From contig CADAPM010000005.1 of the NCBI GenBank assembly GCA_902789795.1, forward strand, positions 62,001 through 126,000: 64,000 bases of DNA. The letters are read 5' to 3'. The stretch is from an uncultured Eubacteriales bacterium (GTDB lineage: Bacteria; Bacillota; Clostridia; Christensenellales; Aristaeellaceae). Shown here piece by piece: positions 16,095 through 24,463 of the stretch (positions are counted from its first letter, which is position 1; every line of letters starts with the position of its first letter). The position numbers and the translations under genes are program-made. The notes under the pieces were generated by a model, which ran no database searches, was not told where the DNA came from, and saw only the letters and a program-made list of their open reading frames with translations.

Positions 16095-17477
16095 ATGAAA
16101 AAGCTTGTATCCCTGCTCCTGGCGCTCATGATGCTGCTGGGCATTGCCGGCATCGCGTCCGCCGAAACCGTTCCTGCCTATGACGGCAGCGAAGTCACCA
16201 TCACCTTCTATCACACGATGGGCAGCAACCTTACGACCGTGCTGGACCAGTACATCGCTGAGTTCAACAAGCTGTATCCGAACATCCATGTGCAGTACAC
16301 CTCTGTCGGCAGCTATGACGACGTGCGCGATCAGGTATCCACCGAGATCACCGTCGGCACCCAGCCCAACATCGCCTACTGCTATCCGGACCATGTGGCC
16401 CTGTACAACCTGGCCAAGGCCGTGCAGACCCTGGACGGCTACATCGACAGCACCGCTGAAGTCACCCGTGCGGACGGCACCACCGAGATCCTGGGCCTGA
16501 CCGCGGAGCAGAAGGCCGACTTCATCGAAGGCTACTACAATGAAGGCCTGCAGTTCGGCGACGGCAAGATGTACACCATGCCGCTCTCCAAGTCCACTGA
16601 GGTCCTCTATTACAACAAGACCTTCTTCGAGGCCAACAACCTGAAGGTGCCCACCACCTGGGACGAGGTCGCTGAGGTCTGCGAGAAGATCCTGACCATC
16701 GACCCCATGTCCATCCCGCTGGGCTATGACTCCGAGGGCAACTGGTTCATCACCATGACCGAACAGCTCCAGACCCCCTACACCAGCGCCACCGGTGACC
16801 ATTTCCTGTTCAACACGCCTGAAAACCAGGCCTTCATCAAGGAATTCCGCGAGTGGTACCAGGAAGGCTATCTGACCACCCAGAAGCTGTACGGCGCCTA
16901 CACCTCCGGCCTGTTCACCTCCACCTCCGAGATCAAGAGCTACATGTCCATCGGCTCCTCCGCCGGCGCTACCTACCAGCGTCCCGCCAAGGGCGATGAC
17001 GGCAACTATCCCTTCGAAGTGGGCATCGCCACCATCCCCCAGGCCAATCCGGACAACCGCAAGGTCATCTCCCAGGGCCCCAGCGTCTGCATCTTCAAGA
17101 AGGACAATCCGCAGGAAATGATCGCTTCCTGGCTGTTCGTGAAGTACCTGACCACCACCGTGGACTTCCAGGCTGAGTTCTCCATGGCCTCCGGTTATGT
17201 GCCGGTCATCAAGTCCGTGGCCCAGAACCCCGCTTACGCTGAATTCCTGGCGAAGGCCGATGGCGGCGACTATGTGTCCGCCCTGAGCGCCAAGGTCTGC
17301 CTTGAGCAGGAAGACGCCTACTACACCTCTCCCGCCTTCAACGGCTCCTCCACCGCTCGTGACGAGGTCGCCGGCCTGCTGACCAAGTGCCTGACCATCC
17401 CCGATGGCAGCGATGTCGACGCCGAGATCCAGAAGGCCTTCAACGAAGCTGTGGAAAAGTGCAACTACAGCCTGTAA
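16095..17477 (+). CDS. extracellular solute-binding protein, family 1, without lipobox
   Basis: 460 residues. A signal peptide (MKKLVSLLLALMMLLGIAG) ends at IASA, with no cysteine for lipid attachment; most Gram-positive binding proteins are lipoproteins. The mature protein has family-1 features: VTITFYHTMGSN, FNKLYPNIHVQY, MYTMPLSKSTEVLYYNKTFFE, and ISQGPSVCIFKKDNPQEMIASWLFVKYLT. It captures the solute for the permeases just upstream. The family usually binds sugars, glycerol phosphates or similar. The following gene is a secreted nuclease, which makes nucleic-acid breakdown products a possibility. Confidence 0.92.
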   Translation: MKKLVSLLLALMMLLGIAGIASAETVPAYDGSEVTITFYHTMGSNLTTVLDQYIAEFNKLYPNIHVQYTSVGSYDDVRDQVSTEITVGTQPNIAYCYPDHVALYNLAKAVQTLDGYIDSTAEVTRADGTTEILGLTAEQKADFIEGYYNEGLQFGDGKMYTMPLSKSTEVLYYNKTFFEANNLKVPTTWDEVAEVCEKILTIDPMSIPLGYDSEGNWFITMTEQLQTPYTSATGDHFLFNTPENQAFIKEFREWYQEGYLTTQKLYGAYTSGLFTSTSEIKSYMSIGSSAGATYQRPAKGDDGNYPFEVGIATIPQANPDNRKVISQGPSVCIFKKDNPQEMIASWLFVKYLTTTVDFQAEFSMASGYVPVIKSVAQNPAYAEFLAKADGGDYVSALSAKVCLEQEDAYYTSPAFNGSSTARDEVAGLLTKCLTIPDGSDVDAEIQKAFNEAVEKCNYSL

Positions 17478-17481
17478 GGCC

Positions 17482-18741
17482 GTGAAACACCAAAAGATCT
17501 TATGTCTCGCGCTCCTGGCACTGCTGACCTTGTTCAGCTGTGCCGGAGCCGCGGCGGAAGCCGGGGAGACCGACTACGCAGCCAATGTACAGCCTGACGC
17601 TGCCGGCCGTACGCTGCAGATCGAAGCGACCGTGCTCAGCTATATCGACGGGGACACGACGCACTTTTACGTTCCCGGCTGGCCGGACGACGGCGTCCTG
17701 AAGGCGCGTTATCTCGCCTGCAACACGCCGGAGTCCACCGGGAAGATCGAGGAATACGGCAAAGCCGCGGCCCGGTTCACCCGGGAAAGGCTCGAGACTG
17801 CCGAAAAGATCCTGATCGAATCCGATACGGACGCCTGGGTCAGGGACTCTTCCGGCTCCCGCTATCTCGTTTGGGTCTGGTATCAGCCGCCCGGTGAAAC
17901 AGCTTACCGCAACCTGAACATTGAGCTACTGCAAAACGGACTGGCCATCGCCAACTCCTCCGCGCAGAACCGCTACGGCAAGACCTGCATGGATGCCATT
18001 GCCAGCGCACGGGCGCTCAAAAAGAACATCTATTCCGGTCAAAAGGATCCTGACTTCTTTTACGGCGACGCGATCGAAGTCACGCTGCGCGAGCTGCGCC
18101 TGAACCCGGAGGAATACGAGGGCAAGAAGGTCGCCTTCACCGGCGTCATCACCGCGAACCACAAAAATACGGTGTACCTGGAAAGCTATGACCCGGAAAC
18201 GGAAATGTACTACGGTCTGCCCGCCTATTATGGCTTCAACATGAGCGGCGGCGGACTGGAGGTGCTGAGGGTCGGCAACGAAGTCCGCATCATCGGCACC
18301 TTGCAGTACTATGAGGCCGGCCAGGCCTGGCAGGTCTCCGGCATGACCTACCGCATGATGAAGCCCGACGATCCCGGCAACATTCGGATCATCAGCCAGG
18401 GGCATGAGCCCGCCTGGACGCAGATCGATTCAGACGCATTCGTCAGCGAAAAGGTCATCGAAACTGATGAAGGCCCTGTGGCCTGGGATCTCGCGTACCT
18501 GATGCTGGATACTTCCGTATCCTTCAGCGGCTACGCCAACGTCGTGGACAGTGATATCGATGGCCTCAAATGCCTCGAAATGTCAGACTGCGGCGAGGAG
18601 TTCCTCAGAGTATACGCCCCCGCCCTGCCGGATCAGGAGATCGGCGACCATGTCATCCAAGTGCACGGCTTTGTGCACCAGTATGACGGCAATTACTGTA
18701 TCCGCGTCTATAACAAGGACCATATCACCTTTCTGGACTAA
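17482..18741 (+). CDS. secreted thermonuclease-like (SNase) protein with C-terminal OB-like domains
   Basis: 419 residues from a GTG start four bases after the binding-protein stop. A signal peptide ends near CAGAAAEA; the LFSC stretch could be a weak lipobox. Residues about 45-190 match staphylococcal nuclease: YIDGDTTHFYV, ARYLACNTPES (catalytic Arg and Glu), GKAAARFTRERL, SSGSRYLVWVWY (second catalytic Arg) and NIELLQNGLAIAN. This predicts a calcium-dependent secreted nuclease. The C-terminal 220 residues contain two OB-like modules (KVAFTGVITANHKNTVYLE, GDHVIQVHGFVHQYDGNYCIRVYN). The ribosome binding site is weak, so translational coupling to the upstream gene is likely. Confidence 0.82.
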   Translation: MKHQKILCLALLALLTLFSCAGAAAEAGETDYAANVQPDAAGRTLQIEATVLSYIDGDTTHFYVPGWPDDGVLKARYLACNTPESTGKIEEYGKAAARFTRERLETAEKILIESDTDAWVRDSSGSRYLVWVWYQPPGETAYRNLNIELLQNGLAIANSSAQNRYGKTCMDAIASARALKKNIYSGQKDPDFFYGDAIEVTLRELRLNPEEYEGKKVAFTGVITANHKNTVYLESYDPETEMYYGLPAYYGFNMSGGGLEVLRVGNEVRIIGTLQYYEAGQAWQVSGMTYRMMKPDDPGNIRIISQGHEPAWTQIDSDAFVSEKVIETDEGPVAWDLAYLMLDTSVSFSGYANVVDSDIDGLKCLEMSDCGEEFLRVYAPALPDQEIGDHVIQVHGFVHQYDGNYCIRVYNKDHITFLD

Positions 18742-18758
18742 CACAAAGGAGAATGAAC

Positions 18759-19739
18759 ATGAAAAAACTGTTTGCGCTGCTTCTGGCGCTGTGCCTGGTG
18801 CTGAGCATCGGCGCTGCCGTCGCTGAAGAAAACCAGGGCCTCAAAGATGCCCGCAGCTACATCAACCTCATGTACAAGAACAAGCCCCAGAGCACCCCGA
18901 AGGACTATGAACTGGTGGGTTCTGTGCCTTCTGACGGCGATCCCTACGTCGTTGAGTGGACCACTGATTCCGATACCATCACCGTGACCCGCCTCGAGAG
19001 CGGCATGGTCAAGATCGACGTGGATGAAGACAACACCAAGGAAGTGCACTATGTGCTGACCGCCACCATCACCGACGGCACCGACAGCCTCTCCATCTCC
19101 TTCGACCGCTTCGTGCCCGCCGCCATCAACCTGGACATCATGAGCGAAGAAGAGATCGTGGAAGTGGCCTACACCCTGGAAGACCAGGCCAAGCTGCCCG
19201 GCGCTACCGCGCTGCACGGCAAGGTCGTAGCCATCCCCTCCGCCTACAGCGAGCAGTACGGCAACATCACCGTCAACATCCAGGTGGGCGAGCTGGCTGA
19301 CAAGATCATCCAGTGCTACCGTCTGAAGGGCGAGGGCGTCGCCGAGCTCAAGGAAGGCGACGAGATCGGCGTCTTCGGCGTCATCAAGAACTACAAGAGC
19401 ACCATCGAGTTCGACGCCGGCTGCGTCGTCATCCCCGTGGAATCCTGCCAGAGCGCCCGCGTGGCCGGCTACGGCTACACCCTGGAGGAAGGCGCGACCA
19501 TGACCCGTGAATCCACCCTCACCGGCGTCATCTCTGCCATTCCCAGCGCCTACAGCCCCGATTACGGCAACATCACCGTCAACCTCGACGTGCCCGGCCT
19601 CGAAGGCTACACCGTCCAGGCCTACCGTCTGGCGGGCGGCGAAGATCTGGCCGTCGGCGACACCATCACTGTCACCGGTACCCTGACCAACTACAAGGGC
19701 ACCATCGAGTTCGGCAAGGGCTGCACCTACACCAAGTAA
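18759..19739 (+). CDS. secreted protein with two OB-like repeats
   Basis: 326 residues with a signal peptide ending at AAVAEE. Two tandem repeats of about 75 residues lie at roughly 150-230 and 245-326. Each reads G-(K/V)-(V/I)-x-A-I-P-S-A-Y-S-x-x-Y-G-N-I-T-V-N, then a YRL(K/A)G step and a TIEF-x-x-GC end. The pattern resembles the OB folds of YhcR-like nucleases, although no catalytic residues are present. The ATG at 18759 has AAAGGAG at correct spacing; the ATG at 18753 is too close. It follows the nuclease by 17 bases, so it may bind nucleic acid or help that enzyme. Confidence 0.78.
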   Translation: MKKLFALLLALCLVLSIGAAVAEENQGLKDARSYINLMYKNKPQSTPKDYELVGSVPSDGDPYVVEWTTDSDTITVTRLESGMVKIDVDEDNTKEVHYVLTATITDGTDSLSISFDRFVPAAINLDIMSEEEIVEVAYTLEDQAKLPGATALHGKVVAIPSAYSEQYGNITVNIQVGELADKIIQCYRLKGEGVAELKEGDEIGVFGVIKNYKSTIEFDAGCVVIPVESCQSARVAGYGYTLEEGATMTRESTLTGVISAIPSAYSPDYGNITVNLDVPGLEGYTVQAYRLAGGEDLAVGDTITVTGTLTNYKGTIEFGKGCTYTK

Positions 19740-19755
19740 TCCCACAATACAGAAT

Positions 19756-19792
19756 CGCCGCGGAGCTGCTGCTCCGCGGCGTTCTTCTTTTT
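19756..19792 (+). terminator. Rho-independent terminator of the first ABC/nuclease operon
   Basis: CGCCGCGGAGC and GCTCCGCGGCG pair perfectly around TGCT, followed by TTCTTCTTTTT. Confidence 0.92.
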
Positions 19793-19853
19793 GATCTTTA
19801 CGTTTTCTTAGGGAATCTGCGTTCTATTGAAACGCGGCTGATAGTAAACGTAG

Positions 19854-19971
19854 GTGAACACCCTCATCCGACCCGCTTTGCAGGCCACCTTCCCCCGAGA
19901 TCGGGGGAAGGCTTTTGGATGGTTCCCATTAGTGTGTGCCAAGCACAGTGAAGCGGATGAGGGCGTTCAAC
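19854..19971. repeat. palindromic element with terminal inverted repeats, MITE- or REP-like
   Basis: About 118 bases. The ends GTGAACACCCTCATCCG and, inverted, GTTGAACGCCCTCATCCG form a roughly 17-bp imperfect terminal inverted repeat. Inside lies a perfect hairpin, CCTTCCCCCGA with TCGGGGGAAGG (about 19888-19911). No coding capacity and no clear target-site duplication. Such elements with CCCTCATCCG ends occur in many Clostridia genomes as dispersed repeats. No second copy was noticed in this window. Confidence 0.65.
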
Positions 19972-20027
19972 TTGTGTTATTCTTTCTATCATTCCCTATT
20001 TTTCCGTAAAGAATTTCTTTATGTGCC

Positions 20028-21014
20028 TTACATCCAGCCCGTATTCTCTTCCTTGTATTTGCGCACCGCTTCGTCCGCTTCGCGGACCAGCTGTTCGGCC
20101 TCCTCGCGGCTGTACACCGTCGCGCCGCTGGCGCAGGCGTGGCCGCCGCCGTGATGGCGCTCCGCCAGGTGATTGATGGTCATGAAGCGGGAGCGCAGGC
20201 GCACGCGGGTCCCGTCCTCCGGATGCTCACCTTCGATAAAGGCCAGCCAGCACAGGCAGTCCCGGATGCCCTCCAGGTAGCTGATGACATTGCAGGCCGC
20301 CTCAAAGCTCAGGCCGAAGTCCTCCTGCATCTTCCGATCCACATAGATATATGCCGCGCCGCCGGGAGTCCGCTCCATGTGCTCGTACACGTAGGCCCGG
20401 AACTTCAGGGATTCATAATCCTTCAGGTACAGCTGGGCGTAGAGGGTCTCTGTGTCGATGCCCTGGTCCAGGAGCATGCCCGCCAGCCGCATGGTGCGGC
20501 CATTGATGCCGCCGAACCGGAAACGCCCCGTATCGGTGACCATGCCCATGTAGATGTAGGTGGCCGCCAGCGGGCTGATCTTCCATTCGATCCGGTTGTA
20601 ATCATACAGGGCCGCGATCATCTCGCAGGCGGAGGGGCAGTCCTCATCGACCCAGTTCAGGACGCCGTAGGCGTCCACCGGGATATGGTGGTCGATCTTG
20701 ATGACCTCCCGGCAGAGGGCGTACTTCTGGTTGGAGATCCGATCCCGGTCCGCCGTATCCACGACGATGGCCAGGGCTTTCCGGTAATCCTCATCGGCAG
20801 CCTCGGCCTCATCAGCCGGCAGGAAGCCCAGGTACTCGGACTTCTGCGCATCCACGATACGGACGGTCTTCTCCGGGTAGGTGAGGCTGAGGATCTCTCT
20901 CAAGCCCTTGGAAGCGCCGACGCAGTCCCCGTCCATGCGGATGTGACGGAAGATCATGATGCTGTCATAGCTCCGGATCTTCTCGGTGATCGCTGTCAAG
21001 ATCTCGTGATTCAT
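20028..21014 (-). CDS. DHH-family phosphoesterase (NrnA-like nanoRNase / pAp phosphatase), copy 1
   Basis: 328 residues. DHH motifs: FRHIRMDGDCVGAS (motif I, DGD), IVVDTADRDRI (motif II), EVIKIDHHIPVDAYG (DHH) and GMVTDTGRFRF; a DHHA1 domain ends with RHHGGGHACASGA. NrnA-type enzymes degrade RNA fragments of two to five nucleotides and dephosphorylate 3'-phosphoadenosine 5'-phosphate. The start overlaps the stop of the paralogue upstream by four bases (ATGA). Two such genes in tandem are uncommon. An RNA-remnant or cyclic-dinucleotide product role is inferred only. Confidence 0.88.
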   Translation of the reverse strand: MNHEILTAITEKIRSYDSIMIFRHIRMDGDCVGASKGLREILSLTYPEKTVRIVDAQKSEYLGFLPADEAEAADEDYRKALAIVVDTADRDRISNQKYALCREVIKIDHHIPVDAYGVLNWVDEDCPSACEMIAALYDYNRIEWKISPLAATYIYMGMVTDTGRFRFGGINGRTMRLAGMLLDQGIDTETLYAQLYLKDYESLKFRAYVYEHMERTPGGAAYIYVDRKMQEDFGLSFEAACNVISYLEGIRDCLCWLAFIEGEHPEDGTRVRLRSRFMTINHLAERHHGGGHACASGATVYSREEAEQLVREADEAVRKYKEENTGWM

Positions 21015-21952
21015 GCCTTCTGCCCTGCCATTTCATCCAGATCCGCCAGCATACGCTCGGCGTCGTCCCAGGTCTTCAGGGTCGCGCCGCTGGCCTTCGC
21101 GTGCCCGCCGCCGCCGTATTTGACGGCGATCGGGTTGATATTATAGGGACCGGAGCGCAGCTCGCACAGGATGCCCTGCTCCGTCTCGGTAAAGTTGACC
21201 CAGATGTCCACGCCGGTCACATCCGCCATCACCCCGACCATGCCCCGGGACGCCGTGAAGGAGTCACAGCCGAGCTTATTGAGCTCCTCCCGGGTGGTGC
21301 GGATATAGGCGACGCCATGCTCCGTGAGCTGGATCCTGTTGATGAATTCGGCCTTCAGCTTGAGCTGGCCCAGATCGACCGAATACAGATCCCGGTACAG
21401 CTTTTCGGTATCCACAGGCTGTTCCCTGAGGAAGGAAGCGAGCCGGAAGGTCCGGGCGGTGGTCGCGTCGTAGCGGAACCGACCCGAGTCCGTGACCATG
21501 CCGGTATACAGGGCCGTGGCGGCCTCCGGCGTCAGCTTCCAATTAAGCTCCAGTGCCATATGCGCAATGAGCCCACAGCAGCTCTCATAGCTGCTGTCGG
21601 TCACTTCCACGTCCGCGATCTTCTCCACGAACAGGTGATGATCGATGCGTACGGTCCGGTGCGCCTTGGTATAGCGCTCGTCGCTGATCAGCGCCCGGGC
21701 GGACGTATCCAGGATGAAGGCCAGCGCGTCAGGATACAGGCTGTCCTCCACCTGATCCATCACGGAATCCGCCATGAAGCCGTAGCGGCCGGCCTCATCG
21801 CCCACCATGTACACCGTTTTCGCCGGGAAATTGTTGAGGATCAGGTGCTTGAGCCCGATCTGGCTGCCCAGGGCGTCCCCATCCGGATGGTGATGCCGAT
21901 GGATGATGATAGTATCGTGGTTGAGTATTTCTTTGAGTACATTTTCAAACAC
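21011..21952 (-). CDS. DHH-family phosphoesterase (NrnA-like), copy 2
   Basis: 313 residues from a GTG start; AGGAG lies six to seven bases upstream and no ATG fits. Motifs: IIHRHHHPDGDALGSQ, FILDTSARALISDERY, VRIDHHLFVEKIAD, GMVTDSGRFRYD and a DHHA1 end YGGGGHAKASGA. It is closer to classical NrnA (HPDGDALGS) than copy 1, whose first motif is HIRMDGD. The two proteins align along their whole length, so one arose by tandem duplication. A terminator lies just upstream, so the pair needs its own promoter or read-through; I could not identify a convincing promoter. Confidence 0.9.
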   Translation of the reverse strand: MFENVLKEILNHDTIIIHRHHHPDGDALGSQIGLKHLILNNFPAKTVYMVGDEAGRYGFMADSVMDQVEDSLYPDALAFILDTSARALISDERYTKAHRTVRIDHHLFVEKIADVEVTDSSYESCCGLIAHMALELNWKLTPEAATALYTGMVTDSGRFRYDATTARTFRLASFLREQPVDTEKLYRDLYSVDLGQLKLKAEFINRIQLTEHGVAYIRTTREELNKLGCDSFTASRGMVGVMADVTGVDIWVNFTETEQGILCELRSGPYNINPIAVKYGGGGHAKASGATLKTWDDAERMLADLDEMAGQKA

Positions 21953-21970
21953 AGTATACTCCTATTACAT

Positions 21971-21995
21971 AAAAAGCTCCTCCCGAAGGAGGAGC
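21971..21995 (-). terminator. Rho-independent terminator after the OB-like secreted gene
   Basis: On the minus strand GCTCCTCC, loop TTCG, GGAGGAGC, then TTTTT. The UUCG-type loop and T run make it strong. It separates the OB-like gene from the DHH pair. Confidence 0.92.
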
Positions 21996-22010
21996 ATGCT
22001 TGATTGTTGA

Positions 22011-22760
22011 TTACTCGGCAGCCTTCACAGAAGTGATGTGGGGGTTCGCGCCGTCATACCAGTAGAGGAAGCCCTCCATGTCGATCACGTCGCCGACTTT
22101 CAGCGCTTCGACAGCCTTGTACACATCAGTGCCTTCGGCGCAGAGATAGGATTCCACGGTGAAGGTATAGGTAGCGCCGTTGAATTCCACATCAAAGTAC
22201 AGGTCGTTGTTGTTGCCGGCAGCACCGGAGCCGTCCCAGTTGTACAGGAAGGCCGCGTCATTGCCGTTGACATCTTTCTTCGCGACGACCTTGCCGCCCT
22301 TGAAGGAAACCAGTTCGTTCTGGTGGTCGATCAGCTCATCGGTGCCCAGCAGCGCCGTAGCATCGAAGGCCTCGGCAAAGAACGGTTCCGCTTCCAGGAT
22401 CTCGTAGGTGGCATCGATGATCTCGACTTCGCCGCTCCACTGGGACTTATAGCCGTGTACACGGATCTTGGTGCCGGGAACCAGGGCATCATACTCTTCC
22501 TGAGAAAGAGGCATATCGTAGAGGAAATAAGCGCCGTCTTCAGCTTGTGTATAAATCCTGGCTTTGTTATCCCACCAGCCCTGCTTGGCCTGCACATAGG
22601 TCTCAACAGTCACTTCCTGCTCGATGGCCTGGCCCGCTTCATCTTCGAGGGGCAGCGCAATAAACTCAGCATGGGTCAACACCTTTGCTTCTTCTTCCGC
22701 GAGAGCGGCGCAGGAAGCAAACACAGCCAGCATCAGGGCGATCGCGATCAGCTTTTTCAT
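22011..22760 (-). CDS. secreted OB-like protein
   Basis: 249 residues with a signal peptide (MKKLIAIALMLAVFASCAALA). Two beta-rich modules are visible: EVTVETYVQAKQGWWDNKARIYTQ with VPGTKIRVHGYKSQWSGEVEIIDATYEI, and ELVSFKGGKVVAKKDVNG with KVGDVIDMEGFLYWYDGANPHITSV. The lengths and the GD-x-I-x-(M/V)-x-G turns resemble OB folds like those of the protein at 18759-19739. No catalytic residues. It has its own promoter and a terminator, so it is a single-gene unit between the second ABC operon and the DHH pair. Confidence 0.72.
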   Translation of the reverse strand: MKKLIAIALMLAVFASCAALAEEEAKVLTHAEFIALPLEDEAGQAIEQEVTVETYVQAKQGWWDNKARIYTQAEDGAYFLYDMPLSQEEYDALVPGTKIRVHGYKSQWSGEVEIIDATYEILEAEPFFAEAFDATALLGTDELIDHQNELVSFKGGKVVAKKDVNGNDAAFLYNWDGSGAAGNNNDLYFDVEFNGATYTFTVESYLCAEGTDVYKAVEALKVGDVIDMEGFLYWYDGANPHITSVKAAE

Positions 22761-22786
22761 GGGTATCAGTCTCCTTTCGTGCGTTC

Positions 22787-22806
22787 AGGTACCGCATCGG
22801 TACTGA
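22787..22806. promoter_or_regulatory. palindrome at the transcription start, possible operator
   Basis: CAGGTACCG-CAT-CGGTACTG is an imperfect inverted repeat lying just downstream of the -10 box of the OB-like gene. A repressor site or a 5' RNA hairpin are equally possible. Confidence 0.4.
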
Positions 22807-22810
22807 AAAC

Positions 22811-22839
22811 ATTATACTCATTTTTCACAATGAAGTAAA
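22811..22839 (-). promoter_or_regulatory. promoter of the OB-like secreted gene
   Basis: Minus strand TTTACT, 17 bases, TATAAT. It shows that the gene is transcribed separately from the ABC operon upstream. Confidence 0.65.
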
Positions 22840-22855
22840 TAGATTTTTCCGGTTT

Positions 22856-24463
22856 TTACGAGGATTTGCGTTTTTTGAGAGCGTTTTTCAGCACGTACAG
22901 ACCCATCAGCAGCCAGACGGCCACTAGGGCCGCCAGCAGCGTCACCGCGGTGCCCGGCAGCGGGCCCATATCGGAGGCGTCCTTATCCCCCTCGCCGGCA
23001 GCCGCTCCGATCTGATCCAGGCGGTACAGGGAATTGATCTGATCATACAGCGAGGTGATGAAGGCGTCGTCCACGGTCTTCCTGCGGCGGACGCCCTTGG
23101 CCACCTCTTCGATCAGCTGGCCCGCCGCGTCGCGCAGGGAGGCGGAGCCGTTGAACACCGGCGTCACAAAGGTATCCGCGGTGTGGTCGATCAGGAGCTT
23201 GGTGGCGTCGATCTTCACATAATAATGCTCGTTGTTGTCCTCGCCGGACCGGGCCAGATAATCCTGGTATTCCGGGGTCTGCTGGGCTTTCAGTGTGACC
23301 GGCGAATAACCTTCGGTCTCCGCATAGCTGATCTGCACTTCGTTGGTGATCAGGAACTGCGCGAACAGCCAGCTGGCCAGCACCTCCTGGGGATCCTTTT
23401 TGTTGAACACGCAGATCGAGGGACCCTGGGAGATCATCTGCGGGTGTGCGGGATCGATCTGCGGGATCGGCCGGACCACCGTTTCAAACGGCACCACCTT
23501 GTCCGCTGCGATGTCCATCAGCGGCGCGTCGGTGCCCATCCAGGTGGCGCCCGCGGTGGAGTCGATGGCGAAGATGCACTGGCCGGCGTTTAAGAAGTTG
23601 CCGGGATAGCTGGAGATCTTGAAGGTGGAGAAGGCGCCGGTCTTCACGTGGGCCGCCACGGTCTTCAAATGCTCGCGGGTCACATCGTTGAAGATCTGGA
23701 TCTTCCCGTTCTCGGTGGAGTATCCCCCGCCGCTCTGGCGGAGCAGCTGGATCATCATGTTGTCGGTGGACTTGTAAATGAAGGGGATCATGACCTTCTG
23801 GCCGTTGATCAGGTAATTGCCGTCCTCCCCCTTGGCCGTCGCCGCGTCCGCGACCTCCCAGATCCAGTCCCATGTCAGGACGTCGGGCACGGTATAGCCC
23901 AGCTTTTCCACATAGGTCTTGTTGATATAGCAGGCTTCGGTGGATCGCATATAGGGCAGCGCGTAATAGTGGCCGTTGATGATGCACTCGTCCAGGAACT
24001 GGGGCACCACCTCCGCCCGGGTGGGGCCGTCGAACTTTAGCTCGCTGCCGCCCAGGCCGTAGCGCGGATCGCTGAACAGGTCGTCCAGCGGCGCCATGAC
24101 ATTGTTGCCCGTCAGGTAGGTGGCGATATGGTCCGGATAGGTGATGCACACATTGGGGGTCGTGTTGGTGGCGATGTTGGTGATGACGTCGTTATAGATG
24201 CGGCTGTAGTCCGAGTACAGACGCATATTGACCTTGATGTTCGGATACAGGGCCTGGAAATCCGCGATCGCCTTTTCATACACGGCGGTCTGGGTCTTGT
24301 TGGTATCGTTCTTCGCCCAGAAGGTCACCTCATAATTGCGCCCGGTATCGAAGGTCTGGGGGATGACGAAGGCACTGGAATCCTGGGAACCGTGGCAGCC
24401 GGTCAGCGTCAGGCACAGGACCAGCAGGAGCGCGAGCGCCAGGTATCTGATAACGTTTTTCAT
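22856..24463 (-). CDS. solute-binding lipoprotein (family 1) with extra C-terminal membrane helix
   Basis: 535 residues. The signal sequence ends in a lipobox LTGC (Cys 23). The binding-protein body shows YEVTFWAKNDTNKTQ, ADFQALYPNIKVNM, YYALPYMRSTEACYINKTYVEKLGY and ISQGPSICVFNKKDPQEVLASWLFAQFLI, matching the family-1 protein at 16095. After residue 500 there is a hydrophobic helix, TAVTLLAALVAVWLLMGLYVL, followed by KNALKKRKSS. The protein therefore seems anchored at both ends, which is unusual for a binding protein. The start at 24463 overlaps the permease stop by four bases. Confidence 0.9.
   Translation of the reverse strand: MKNVIRYLALALLLVLCLTLTGCHGSQDSSAFVIPQTFDTGRNYEVTFWAKNDTNKTQTAVYEKAIADFQALYPNIKVNMRLYSDYSRIYNDVITNIATNTTPNVCITYPDHIATYLTGNNVMAPLDDLFSDPRYGLGGSELKFDGPTRAEVVPQFLDECIINGHYYALPYMRSTEACYINKTYVEKLGYTVPDVLTWDWIWEVADAATAKGEDGNYLINGQKVMIPFIYKSTDNMMIQLLRQSGGGYSTENGKIQIFNDVTREHLKTVAAHVKTGAFSTFKISSYPGNFLNAGQCIFAIDSTAGATWMGTDAPLMDIAADKVVPFETVVRPIPQIDPAHPQMISQGPSICVFNKKDPQEVLASWLFAQFLITNEVQISYAETEGYSPVTLKAQQTPEYQDYLARSGEDNNEHYYVKIDATKLLIDHTADTFVTPVFNGSASLRDAAGQLIEEVAKGVRRRKTVDDAFITSLYDQINSLYRLDQIGAAAGEGDKDASDMGPLPGTAVTLLAALVAVWLLMGLYVLKNALKKRKSS

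Noticed and set aside
19740-20027. Transposase or integrase remnant in the spacer
   Set aside because: No coding frame of this kind; only the palindromic element and the terminator.
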